Assembly (NCBI GenBank): GCA_035293945.1
Contig: DATGLV010000006.1
Location: forward strand, 1 to 22,427
Length of the DNA: 22,427 nucleotides
From: VAZQ01 sp035293945
GTDB taxonomy: Bacteria > Pseudomonadota > Alphaproteobacteria > Rhizobiales > Xanthobacteraceae
Direction of reading: 5' to 3'
In this document: piece by piece, positions 6,595 to 14,904 of the stretch
Layout: each line of letters opens with the position of its first letter
How positions within the stretch are numbered: position 1 is the stretch's first letter
The notes under the pieces: generated by a model
Told to the model about the DNA's origin: nothing
Database searches by the model: none
The model's input: the letters and a program-made list of their open reading frames with translations, nothing else
Made by a program: the position numbers and the translations under genes

Positions 6595-9045
6595 ATGTTC
6601 CTGTCTATCGGTCGCGCGCGTCTCTTGACCGGTTCGGCGCTGGTTTCGCTTTGTGGAATTCTCGGCTCCGGCCTGGCACAAACGCCGCCGCCCGCAAATC
6701 CACCCGCGCAAACCGAAGAGCAGACGACGCCACAAGCACCATCGACGCCGGGCACGCTACCGCCGATCACGGTGGAGACCAGCAAGCAGAAGCCGGTGAA
6801 GAAGAAGCAGGTGGCGCGCAAGCCCCCGCCGCCCACGCAGCCCTCCGCCGAGACGCAGCAGGCGATCGTGGAGCGGCAGATCCAGACGCAAGTCACCACG
6901 TTTAACACTGCGCGCAGCAACATCTTCACGAGCGTGGGCGCCAATAATTCGAACCGCCTCGGCAAGGAGGACATTCAGAGGCTGCCGCAAGGCGAGAACA
7001 CGCCGGTCGAGCGGGTGCTGCTGCAATTGCCGGGCGTGTCGCAGGATTCGGCTGCGAGCGGCAATTTGCATGTGCGCAATGAGCACGCCAACGTCGCCTA
7101 CCGGATCAACGGCGTCATGTTGCCGGACGGGGTCAGCGGGCTCGGCTCGGTGCTGGAAACCGGCCTCATCGGCAACTTGACGCTGCTCACGGGCGCGCTC
7201 CCGGCCGAATTCGGTCTGCGCACCGCCGCGGTGGCGGATATCACCACTCGCCAGGGAGCCTTCGAAAATGGCGGGACTGTCGGAGTGTATGGGGGCAGCC
7301 ACGAGACCCTTACGACGAACGTCGAGTACGGCGGAACGGTCGGGGGCTGCACGGCTCTGCCCCTGCCCGCCGGAAAGTTCCTGAAGGTTTCTCCGTCCGC
7401 GCCGGGGGACTGTGGACCGGTGACCCAGTATTTCTTCACCGGCCGCTTTTACACCAGCAATCTCGGCATCGAGAATCCGACCCCCGAGCCGGAGGCCATC
7501 CACGACCTGACCAAACAATGGCGCGGCTTCGGCTACATCTCGACCATCATCGACCCGACATTGCGCGTCAGCCTTCTCACCGGCGCGTCTCTGAACTGGT
7601 TCCAGATCCCCAACAATCCGGGAGCGACGGCGTTTCCGGGAATTACGTCATCCTTCGGTTTCACCAATCTCGATTCGAGCAAGCTTGATGAGAACCAGCA
7701 GGAACGCACGTATTACAATGTGCTGGCGGTGCAGAAATCGCTGGCTGATCTCGATTTCCAAATCTCGTATTTCAATCGCTACAGCAGCCTGCATTTTGTG
7801 CCCGATACGGTCGGCGATCTTTTCTTCAATGGCATTGCCTCCGACGTCTTCCGCTCGACCTTTGCCAACGGGATGGCGGGTGATGGTTCCTACAAAATGA
7901 CCGACGCGCACACGTTGCGTGCAGGCTTCTCGGTGACCGCCGAAAAGACTCAGAACACCAATCTTTCGACCGTCCAGCCGTGCACTTCGCCGGATTGCAC
8001 CGCCTTCAATGATACGCCTTTCACGATTCCCGATTCGATCTCGAAGCTCGGCTGGCTGTACGGCGTCTACCTTCAAGACGAATGGAGGATCACCGACCAG
8101 CTTACGATGAATGCCGGGCTGCGCTTCGATCAGGTGGATGAATATGTCAGCGCGAACCAGCTGAGCCCGCGCCTCAATTTTGTCTACACGCCGCTACCCG
8201 GAACTACTTTCCATGCCGGCTACGCGCGCTACTTTACGCCGCCGCCGCAGACCATCGCAGCGCCGGTCAATCTTGTGGCGTTCGAGAGCCCGCCAAACTC
8301 CGGAACTCCAGCAGTGAAGGTTCAAGACCCGGTGCTGCCGGAGCGCGCGAATGTGTTCGACGCCGGCGTCACCCAGGTGTTCCTCTCCCATGGCTGCGCC
8401 CCAATGCCGAGCGGCCAGTTCGTGAAGGCGCCGCCGATCTCGCCGGACTGTGAGCGCCTCGAGCTCGGCGTCGACGCCTATTACAAGCAAGCGCAGGACC
8501 TGCTCGATGACGGGCAGTTCGGCGCGGCCTTGATCCTCGATGGGTTCAATTATGAGAAGGCCTACAATGAAGGCGTCGAGGCGAGCATCAAATACCGGAA
8601 CGGCAATTTCCAGGCCTACGGCAATGTCGCCTGGGCCATTCAAAAGGCGACCAACATCGTCTCCAATCAGTTCCTGTTTGCTCAGGATGAGCTCGACTTC
8701 ATCAAGATGAACTACATCTACACTGATCACGCCCAGACCTGGACCGGATCGGCGGGCCTCTCCTATCTCTACTGGGGGACGCTGTTCACGACCGATATGA
8801 TCTTCGGCAGCGGCTTGCGCAACGGGGACCACAATAGCAGCCACCTGCCCTTCTACACGCAGTTCAATGCCGGCGTGTCGCACGAGTTCGTCGGCTACAC
8901 GGCCATGCCGTTCACGCTGCGCTTCGACGTCGTGAATGTGTTCGACACCGTGTACGAAATCCGTGACGGATCCGGCATCGGGGTGTTCGCCCCACAGTTC
9001 GGACCGCGCCGTGGCTATTTCGCCGGGTGGTCATCGAAGCTTTGA
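6595..9045 (+). CDS. TonB-dependent outer-membrane receptor, probably for zinc or a zinc complex
   Basis: The product has 816 residues. The signal peptide is 1-28 (cut before QTPPP). A Pro/Gln/Thr-rich linker holds a TonB-box-like ITVET (58-62). The plug domain follows (about 105-225; NTPVERVLLQLPGVSQDSAA, RINGVMLPDGV) and then a long 22-strand-type beta-barrel. The frame is open to 6325, but the extra 90 residues overlap the divergent promoter, and the signal peptide fixes the start at 6595. Three Cys pairs (252/273, 463/468, 601/619) probably form disulfides in surface loops, and two of these loops resemble each other. Two Zur-type boxes precede the gene, and exbB-exbD-tonB follow directly. 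It has the role of ZnuD but is not an obvious ZnuD orthologue and is not His-rich. The last residue is Leu rather than the usual aromatic residue. Confidence 0.9.
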   Translation: MFLSIGRARLLTGSALVSLCGILGSGLAQTPPPANPPAQTEEQTTPQAPSTPGTLPPITVETSKQKPVKKKQVARKPPPPTQPSAETQQAIVERQIQTQVTTFNTARSNIFTSVGANNSNRLGKEDIQRLPQGENTPVERVLLQLPGVSQDSAASGNLHVRNEHANVAYRINGVMLPDGVSGLGSVLETGLIGNLTLLTGALPAEFGLRTAAVADITTRQGAFENGGTVGVYGGSHETLTTNVEYGGTVGGCTALPLPAGKFLKVSPSAPGDCGPVTQYFFTGRFYTSNLGIENPTPEPEAIHDLTKQWRGFGYISTIIDPTLRVSLLTGASLNWFQIPNNPGATAFPGITSSFGFTNLDSSKLDENQQERTYYNVLAVQKSLADLDFQISYFNRYSSLHFVPDTVGDLFFNGIASDVFRSTFANGMAGDGSYKMTDAHTLRAGFSVTAEKTQNTNLSTVQPCTSPDCTAFNDTPFTIPDSISKLGWLYGVYLQDEWRITDQLTMNAGLRFDQVDEYVSANQLSPRLNFVYTPLPGTTFHAGYARYFTPPPQTIAAPVNLVAFESPPNSGTPAVKVQDPVLPERANVFDAGVTQVFLSHGCAPMPSGQFVKAPPISPDCERLELGVDAYYKQAQDLLDDGQFGAALILDGFNYEKAYNEGVEASIKYRNGNFQAYGNVAWAIQKATNIVSNQFLFAQDELDFIKMNYIYTDHAQTWTGSAGLSYLYWGTLFTTDMIFGSGLRNGDHNSSHLPFYTQFNAGVSHEFVGYTAMPFTLRFDVVNVFDTVYEIRDGSGIGVFAPQFGPRRGYFAGWSSKL

Positions 9046-9118
9046 TGCGCGCAAGGTCCTGTCGAAAGCAACCGGAGCGAGGCGGACCAGCAATGACCAA
9101 CAAAGAAGGGCCGCGGTC

Positions 9119-9961
9119 ATGACTGCCGTATTGCTCAATAGGCTCAGCGCGCGGACCGCGAGCGCAGCCCCGCTGCTCCTGGCGCTCTCCGCCAGTGCCG
9201 CGATTGGCCAAGCATCCGATTCTCCGACCATCACCGCGGCAGCTGAGCTGCCGCGCGATCTGACGCCCTGGGGCATGTATCTGCATGCCGATCCGCTGGT
9301 GAAGGCGGTCCTGATCGGGCTGGTTTTCGCATCTGTCGTCACCTGGACGGTGTGGCTTGCCAAGACGCTCGAGCTGATTCTGGCGCGGGCACGCGCGCGC
9401 GCCGACTTGCGGGCGCTGGAGCAGGCGCAATGGCTCGCCGACAGCATCGAGCGATCGGATGCGACGAAAAGCCCGGTCGGCGCATTCCTGCAGGCAGCCA
9501 TCATCGAATGCCGTCTGTCGCTAGCCGACTCCGATCGCGACGGCATCAAGGAACGCATCGCCTCGCGCCTGGAACGAATCGAGGCGGCCTGGGGTCGGAG
9601 GATCATGCGCGGCACCAGCGTGCTTGCCACCATCGGGGCGACTGCCCCGTTCGTCGGCCTGTTCGGCACCGTCTGGGGCATCATGAACAGCTTCATCAAC
9701 ATTTCGAAGGAGCACACCACCAATCTGGCGGTGGTGGCGCCTGGCATCGCCGAGGCCCTGCTGGCAACCGCATTTGGGCTCGCGGCCGCCATCCCGGCGG
9801 TCGTCATCTACAACATGCTCGCGCGCGCGATCCTGAGCTACCGGGCGCTTCTGGGCGACGCTTCAGCCGCCACGCTGCGCCTGGTCAGCCGCGATCTCAG
9901 CCGAGGCACGGTATCGACGGTCGCCGCGCGCAGGCCAACGCCGGTTTCGGCTGCGGAATAG
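9119..9961 (+). CDS. exbB: ExbB/TolQ/MotA family proton channel subunit
   Basis: The protein has 280 residues. An N-terminal signal-peptide-like segment (to about residue 31, ...AAIGQA) and a periplasmic stretch precede the first membrane helix (about 62-82). A cytoplasmic loop rich in Arg/Glu comes next, then the conserved GTSVLATIGATAPFVGLFGTVWGIMNSF region and the third helix AEALLATAFGLAAAIPAVVIYN. ExbB forms the pentameric inner-membrane proton channel that energises TonB. The start at 9119 follows AAGGGCC at a suitable distance, and the upstream part of the frame overlaps the receptor gene. It lies 73 bases after the receptor and 3 bases before exbD, so the genes should form one zinc-responsive operon. 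Confidence 0.94.
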   Translation: MTAVLLNRLSARTASAAPLLLALSASAAIGQASDSPTITAAAELPRDLTPWGMYLHADPLVKAVLIGLVFASVVTWTVWLAKTLELILARARARADLRALEQAQWLADSIERSDATKSPVGAFLQAAIIECRLSLADSDRDGIKERIASRLERIEAAWGRRIMRGTSVLATIGATAPFVGLFGTVWGIMNSFINISKEHTTNLAVVAPGIAEALLATAFGLAAAIPAVVIYNMLARAILSYRALLGDASAATLRLVSRDLSRGTVSTVAARRPTPVSAAE

Positions 9962-9964
9962 GCC

Positions 9965-10390
9965 ATGAGCGTCCGCCTCGATCACGGCGAAGACAGCCTC
10001 GCCGACATCCATGAGATCAACGTCACGCCGTTTATCGACGTCATGCTGGTTCTGCTGATCATCTTCATGGTGGCGGCACCGCTCGCCACGGTCGATATCG
10101 CCGTAAATCTGCCGACTGCCGCCGCCGAGACGCAGCCGCGGCCGCCGATGCCCATCTATCTCACCGTCAAGGTCGATCTCACACTTGCGGTCGGCGATCA
10201 GGTGATTGCCCGCGAGCAGCTCGGCGATGCACTGGCAGCAGCCGCCAATGGCGACAAGGATGCCCGCATCTTCCTGCGCGCCGACAAGAGCGTTGCTTAC
10301 GGAGACCTCATGGAGGTGATGAACCTGTTGCGCGGCGCAGGCTACCTCAAGATCGCGCTAGTGGGGCTCGAGAAGGCGCCGACCCCATGA
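9965..10390 (+). CDS. exbD: ExbD/TolR family biopolymer transport protein
   Basis: The protein has 141 residues. A short cytoplasmic N-terminus leads to INVTPFIDVMLVLLIIFMV, the single membrane helix with the essential proton-translocating aspartate at D25. The periplasmic domain follows (IFLRADKSVAYGDLMEVMNLLRGAG is the typical ExbD C-terminal pattern). ExbD sits inside the ExbB pentamer and couples proton flow to TonB. Its ATG is 3 bases after the exbB stop, which implies translational coupling. Confidence 0.95.
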   Translation: MSVRLDHGEDSLADIHEINVTPFIDVMLVLLIIFMVAAPLATVDIAVNLPTAAAETQPRPPMPIYLTVKVDLTLAVGDQVIAREQLGDALAAAANGDKDARIFLRADKSVAYGDLMEVMNLLRGAGYLKIALVGLEKAPTP

Positions 10391-10409
10391 CAGAGATCAT
10401 GACCCCGCC

Positions 10410-11051
10410 ATGACCGTGGCGTCGCGCGCGCGTTCCCGAGAAGATCGGCCTTGGGGCGAGCTCGCGCGCTGGCTCGCCTGTGGCACCGTCGTCCTGCTCG
10501 CGCATGCTGGTGTTGCGGCAGCATTGATGGAATGGCGTGCGCCGATCGAAGATGAGGAGGTGGGGACCGACGCCATTATTGTCGAGTTCCAGCCGGAGCA
10601 GGTGGAAACAGAGCCTGCTCCGCAACCGATCCAACAGGTCGAGAAGAACGAGCTACTGCCCGAGCAGAAATCGGAGGCGATGCTTCCACTCAAGCCGCAG
10701 GAAGTCCTCCCGGAACCGCCGAAAGAGGAAGTGCCGTATGTGCCGCCGCGCCCGGCCCAGGCCCGCGCTGAAGTCGCCACCTGGAAAAGCCAGATTATCA
10801 CCCTGCTCGAGCACAACAAGCGTTACCCCGCCGACGCGCGCGCCCGCGGCGAGCAAGGCTTGGCGCGGCTCGCGTTACGCATCGACCAGGACGGACGCCT
10901 GATATCGAGTCGCATCGTGGCGAGCTCCGGCTCGGCCGCACTCGATGCCGAAACCCTGGCCCTGGTGCAACGTGCGCAACCTTTCCCGCCACCGCCTCCC
11001 GAGCTCGCCGGCAGCGAGTTGATCGTGCCGCTGCGCTTCAACATTCGCTGA
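10410..11051 (+). CDS. tonB: Energy transducer TonB
   Basis: The protein has 213 residues. It has an N-terminal cytoplasmic stretch, one membrane helix (about 19-41), then a Pro/Glu-rich periplasmic spacer (about 60-118, many EP, PQ and PP pairs) and a C-terminal TonB domain (about 122-213) with the family pattern KRYPADARARGEQGLARL, SSGSAALDAETL and PFPPPPPEL. It would span the periplasm and contact the ITVET box of the receptor encoded upstream. The start at 10410 is 19 bases after exbD. Two nearby out-of-frame ATGs (10387, 10399) do not lead into this frame. It completes a dedicated ExbBD-TonB set for the island. Confidence 0.95.
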   Translation: MTVASRARSREDRPWGELARWLACGTVVLLAHAGVAAALMEWRAPIEDEEVGTDAIIVEFQPEQVETEPAPQPIQQVEKNELLPEQKSEAMLPLKPQEVLPEPPKEEVPYVPPRPAQARAEVATWKSQIITLLEHNKRYPADARARGEQGLARLALRIDQDGRLISSRIVASSGSAALDAETLALVQRAQPFPPPPPELAGSELIVPLRFNIR

Positions 11052-11062
11052 CGGAGGGACCG

Positions 11063-11392
11063 GTGGAGCATTTCAAGAGTCTCGCCCGACTGCACGACAC
11101 CATTCTCGTGCTCGCGATACTGACGCTGGTAACGGGATCTAATGCGACGCGTTCCTCGGGCCACTCGGCGGAATGCGCGAAATCGTTCAGCTTGCACGAG
11201 CAAAGCGGGTGCCTGACACTCGACGAGCGGATGGAACTAGAGCGGGGAATGTGGGGCCGCTCCAGCATCCACCCGCTCGGCCCCGATTTCTACCGCTACC
11301 AGCGGCGCAAAAACGAGGGCGGTTCGCCCTCCTCCGTCTGTAGGCTTTCAGTCGAGGAGACGGGAAGGCTCCTCGCGGCCGTTGATGCATGA
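11063..11392 (+). CDS. Small protein of unknown function, likely exported or membrane-anchored
   Basis: The product has 109 residues from a GTG start at 11063. GGAGGGAC lies 5-6 bases before it, and the start is only 11 bases after the tonB stop, so it is probably the last gene of the receptor-exbBD-tonB unit. An N-terminal hydrophobic segment (about 13-26, DTILVLAILTLVTGS) could be a signal peptide or anchor. The rest is polar, with three Cys (38, 50, 93) and a Met/Glu/Arg-rich centre. I recognise no family. The Cys/His content would be compatible with metal binding in the periplasm, but this is a guess from context. Confidence 0.55.
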   Translation: MEHFKSLARLHDTILVLAILTLVTGSNATRSSGHSAECAKSFSLHEQSGCLTLDERMELERGMWGRSSIHPLGPDFYRYQRRKNEGGSPSSVCRLSVEETGRLLAAVDA

Positions 11393-11487
11393 TCAGCGAG
11401 TCACCGGGCCAGTAGACGCTCGCTGCCCCAAGAACCGCTAGCCGCAAGCGCGTTGCCGGCCCGCGCATTCGCCCCTAGGTTCGCGGC

Positions 11488-12744
11488 ATGACAGCGGATA
11501 CACCCAGACGGAACTCTTCAATGACCGCAGGGCCGCGCGCCACTGATGCGGCGGCAGGCCTCTCCGGCAACTGGCGCGAGGTGCTGGCTGTGTTTCTGCG
11601 GCTCGGCCTCACCTCCTTCGGTGGGCCGGTCGCGCATCTCGGTTATTTTCGCACCGAGTTCATCACCCGGCGTAGGTGGCTCGATGACAAGAGCTTCGCC
11701 GACCTGGTCGCGCTCTGTCAGTTCCTGCCGGGACCAGCATCGAGCCAAGTCGGGATCGCGGTCGGCCTGCTGCGTGCAGGCTTTCCGGGAGCGCTCGCAG
11801 CCTGGACCGGATTCACCCTGCCGTCAGCAATCGCCCTGGTGCTGTTTGCCTACGGGGTCGGTCTGGTCGGCGATACGGCCGGCGCCGGTTGGTTGCATGG
11901 CCTCAAGGTCGCGGCGGTTGCGGTGGTGGCACAAGCAGTGCTCGGCATGGCACGGACGCTCGCGCCTGACCCGCCCCGCGCCACGCTCGCGGTCGCGGCG
12001 GCGATCGTCACGCTCGCGGCGCCATCCGCCTGGGGGCAGATCGGCGCCATCATCGTGGGCGGGCTGGTGGGCGTCACGCTCTTGGAACGTAAACCCGTCG
12101 GCGATCACGCGGCTTTCCCGTTGCGCGTGAGCCGGACCACGGGGGCAGTCCTGCTTGCCACTTTTGCGTTGCTGTTGATCGGCTTGCCCATCCTCGCATC
12201 GACGATTCCCTCGCAGGCCTTGCGTGAGCTCGACGCGTTCTATCGCGCCGGCTCGCTGGTGTTCGGCGGCGGTCATGTGGTGCTGCCGCTGCTGCAGGCT
12301 TCGGTCGTGCCGCCCGGATGGGTGAGCAACGAGACGTTCCTCGCCGGCTACGGCGCCGCACAGGCGGTCCCGGGTCCGCTCTTCACGTTTTCGGCGTATC
12401 TCGGGGCCATGATGGCGGAGGGCCCGAACGGTGTCGCCGGGGCGGCGATTTGTCTCTTTGGGATCTTTTTGCCGTCGTTCTTTCTGGTGATCGGCGCCAT
12501 GCCGTTCTGGGAACAGCTGCGGCGCGGTGCGACCGCCCGGGCCGCACTCACGGGCGTCAACGCCGCCGTTGTCGGAGTGTTGCTGGCCGCGCTTTATCAA
12601 CCCGTATGGATCACCGGCATCACCAGTGCGGCCGATTTTGCGCTGGGGAGCGCGGCGTTCGTGGCGCTCTTCATGTGGCAGATCCCGCCATGGCTCGTGG
12701 TGGTCGCAAGCGCCCTCGCCGGAGCCGCCATTGCGGGTTTTTGA
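11488..12744 (+). CDS. chrA: Chromate transporter, two-domain CHR family
   Basis: The protein has 418 residues and two homologous CHR halves. The first half has GLTSFGGP (40-47) and CQFLPGPASSQVG; the second has GSLVFGGGH (255-263) and AAQAVPGPLFTFSAYLGAMM. These paired FGGP/FGGG and PGP motifs define the long-chain CHR group. The family exports chromate from the cytoplasm using the membrane potential, although many members have never been tested. About ten hydrophobic segments are visible. ATG 11521 (MTAGPRATD) is an alternative start; neither has a strong ribosome site. It is 95 bases after the island's last gene and only 22 bases before the PrpD gene, so it may lead the next unit. Confidence 0.92.
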   Translation: MTADTPRRNSSMTAGPRATDAAAGLSGNWREVLAVFLRLGLTSFGGPVAHLGYFRTEFITRRRWLDDKSFADLVALCQFLPGPASSQVGIAVGLLRAGFPGALAAWTGFTLPSAIALVLFAYGVGLVGDTAGAGWLHGLKVAAVAVVAQAVLGMARTLAPDPPRATLAVAAAIVTLAAPSAWGQIGAIIVGGLVGVTLLERKPVGDHAAFPLRVSRTTGAVLLATFALLLIGLPILASTIPSQALRELDAFYRAGSLVFGGGHVVLPLLQASVVPPGWVSNETFLAGYGAAQAVPGPLFTFSAYLGAMMAEGPNGVAGAAICLFGIFLPSFFLVIGAMPFWEQLRRGATARAALTGVNAAVVGVLLAALYQPVWITGITSAADFALGSAAFVALFMWQIPPWLVVVASALAGAAIAGF

Positions 12745-12766
12745 GGCGCCGACTATCACTCCTGTC

Positions 12767-14113
12767 ATGACAGTCATCAGTCAGCTGGCGGAATTCGTTG
12801 CTCACGCGAGCACGGCCGCGCTCACTCACGCCGAGCGGGAGCTGCAGCATCGCCACGTTCTCGATACGGTCGTGGCAGCGGTCGCCGGCGCGCAGACAGG
12901 CGAAGCGAAAAGTCTCGCTGCCCTGATGCGCCAACGCGCGCTGCCGGAGCGGATCGGACAACGGGCCGCCACCATCCGGCTGTCCGAGGTCGATGACATC
13001 CACTTGGTCTCATGCACCACCCCGAGCGCCACGGCGGTCGCGGTCGCCCTGTCGCTTGCCGAGCACCTGCAGCGTTTCGATCCGGTGGAAGTAGCAAGCG
13101 CGATCTGGGTCGGCACCGAGCTGATGACGCGAATGGGAGAAGCCGTGCGCGGCCCGGAGATCCTTTATCGCGGCGTCTGGCCGAGCTGCTTTGCGGCGCC
13201 GCTTTCGGCTGCTGCGACTGCGGCGCGCTTGCACCGCCTCGATGCGTCCAGAGCTGCCGACGCGCTTTCGCTGGCGATGATGCTCGCCACGCGCGGCACC
13301 GGCCGGCCGCATGGCTCGCCTTCCGCCCGCTGGGTGATGTTTGCAATGGCGGTGGCGGCGGGATTGTCGGCTGTTGCGGCCGTTGAGACCGGCTATCGGG
13401 GCGATCCGGCACTTCTCGACGGATGTGCCTTCGAGGACGCCTGGGGCTTCGCGCTCGATCGCGACCGTCTTGCCGCAATCACGCCAAGGCGCAGCTGTTA
13501 TCCAGCGCTCAGCCTCAAGCCGTTTTGCTCCGCCAAGCAATCAATCGCGGCGGTCGAGGCGCTGCGCATGCTTCTGGCGTCCGGCATCAAGCCCGACGCC
13601 ATTGCGGCGGTCCGAGTCAAGGTGCCCCCGGCCTATCTGGGCATGATCTCGCTCAAGGCGCAGGACCAGGTACGCACGACGACGCTGGTGAGCGCCGCCC
13701 GCCAGCTTGCACTGCTGGCGATCGACCCCGAGCGCCTCTATGACGTCGACCGCAGCCGCCCGATGATCGCCAAGGAGCGGGTCGCAGAGCTCGAGGCCAA
13801 GATCACGATCGTGGCCGAGCCGGCGCTCGCGTGCCACTATCCACGCAGCTGGCCGGCCGAGGTCGAGGTCTTGAGCACGGACGGCGGAACGCTCCGCGAG
13901 CTCGTGGTGGCGGCGCCCGGCGACCCGGAGCGGGCCCTTGATGCGGCGGCTGTCGACAACAAGGCCCATCACCTCCTCGACGGGCTGATCGGCGTAGCCG
14001 CGGCGACCGAGCTGATCGACATCGCGGGGCGTGGACTGGAAAGCGAAGCCGATTGCCGGGCGCTCGCCGCCAAGTTTGCGCAGATGTCTGCTGCTGTGGG
14101 GGCCAAGGGGTAG
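12767..14113 (+). CDS. MmgE/PrpD family protein
   Basis: The protein has 448 residues and resembles the MmgE/PrpD family, which includes 2-methylcitrate dehydratase, cis-aconitate decarboxylase and many untested rhizobial members. Visible landmarks are VDDIHLVSCTTPSATAVAVAL near the front (the helical domain contributing the active site), RGVWPSCFAAPLSAAATAARL, and LKPFCSAKQSIAAVEALRML with the smaller C-terminal domain after it. The ATG at 12767 lies 22 bases after chrA; the frame is open into chrA but the extension is antisense-like in composition. It is followed with a 5-base gap by the aldolase gene. A role in dehydrating or decarboxylating a small organic acid is likely; the specific acid is not readable. 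Confidence 0.88.
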   Translation: MTVISQLAEFVAHASTAALTHAERELQHRHVLDTVVAAVAGAQTGEAKSLAALMRQRALPERIGQRAATIRLSEVDDIHLVSCTTPSATAVAVALSLAEHLQRFDPVEVASAIWVGTELMTRMGEAVRGPEILYRGVWPSCFAAPLSAAATAARLHRLDASRAADALSLAMMLATRGTGRPHGSPSARWVMFAMAVAAGLSAVAAVETGYRGDPALLDGCAFEDAWGFALDRDRLAAITPRRSCYPALSLKPFCSAKQSIAAVEALRMLLASGIKPDAIAAVRVKVPPAYLGMISLKAQDQVRTTTLVSAARQLALLAIDPERLYDVDRSRPMIAKERVAELEAKITIVAEPALACHYPRSWPAEVEVLSTDGGTLRELVVAAPGDPERALDAAAVDNKAHHLLDGLIGVAAATELIDIAGRGLESEADCRALAAKFAQMSAAVGAKG

Positions 14114-14118
14114 ATCCG

Positions 14119-14880
14119 ATGAGCGCCGATACGAGAATCAAGCCTTCAGCGACCGGATCGAACGTAGACGCGCCGGACGCGCCCGACCCGGCCCTGCTCG
14201 AAGATTTGGTCACTGCAAACCGCATCCTTTCCGATCAAGGCGTGATCGACGCCTACGGGCATATCAGCGCGCGCGATCCGTCCCGCCCGGCCTATTACTG
14301 GATTTCGCGCAGCATGGCGCCGGCGCTGGTGACTGCGACAGACATCATCGCCTGCGATCTCGACAACGACCCGGTGCGACCGAATGAAACCCGGTTGTTC
14401 TTCGAGCGCGTGATCCACGGCGAGATCTACAAAGCACGTCCCGACGTGATGGCGGTCCTGCACAACCATTCGCCGAGCCTCATTCCGTTCTGCAACAGTG
14501 GCACCCGCTTGCGCCCCATGGTGGGCAGCGCCGCGTTCCTGGGTGAAGGCGCGCCGGTGTTCGACATCAGGAGCATGGATGATGAAGGCGATCTCAATAT
14601 CTGCACGGTCGCGCAGGCAAGCGGAATGGCGCAGGCGCTCGGCGCACATTGCCTGGTGTTGTTGCGCGGTCACGGGGCGGTATTCGCCGGCGACTCGATC
14701 CGCCAAGTGGTCCGCCGTGCCATCATCGCTGAGACCAATGCCAGGCAGCAGATTCAGGCCACGATGCTCGGCCCGGTGCAATTCCTGACCGCGCGCGAGA
14801 TCGCATTCGCCAGGCGCAGCAAGCCCAAGGACCCGGACCGCGCCTGGCAATTTTGGAAGCAGCGGGCGATGCGCGGGTAA
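14119..14880 (+). CDS. Class II aldolase/adducin family protein
   Basis: The protein has 253 residues with the fold of fuculose-phosphate aldolase. Metal ligands are visible as H115 and H117 in LHNHSPSLIPF and H185 in LLRGHGAVFAG. The phosphate or substrate loop GHISARDP begins at residue 47, and a Glu-rich helix FFERVIHGEIYKARPDV precedes the first ligands. Family members are divalent-metal lyases or decarboxylases acting on hydroxy or keto sugar acids, often without phosphate. The start at 14119 follows AAGGGG, and only 5 bases separate it from the PrpD stop. With the PrpD and Bug-type binding protein it suggests a catabolic route for a hydroxy acid. Confidence 0.9.
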   Translation: MSADTRIKPSATGSNVDAPDAPDPALLEDLVTANRILSDQGVIDAYGHISARDPSRPAYYWISRSMAPALVTATDIIACDLDNDPVRPNETRLFFERVIHGEIYKARPDVMAVLHNHSPSLIPFCNSGTRLRPMVGSAAFLGEGAPVFDIRSMDDEGDLNICTVAQASGMAQALGAHCLVLLRGHGAVFAGDSIRQVVRRAIIAETNARQQIQATMLGPVQFLTAREIAFARRSKPKDPDRAWQFWKQRAMRG

Positions 14881-14904
14881 GCCCGCCAAAGGAAAGGAAC
14901 CGCC

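Noticed and set aside
11393..11487. Terminator or promoter between the zinc island and chrA
   Set aside because: No convincing hairpin with T-run and no good hexamer pair could be found in these 95 bases.
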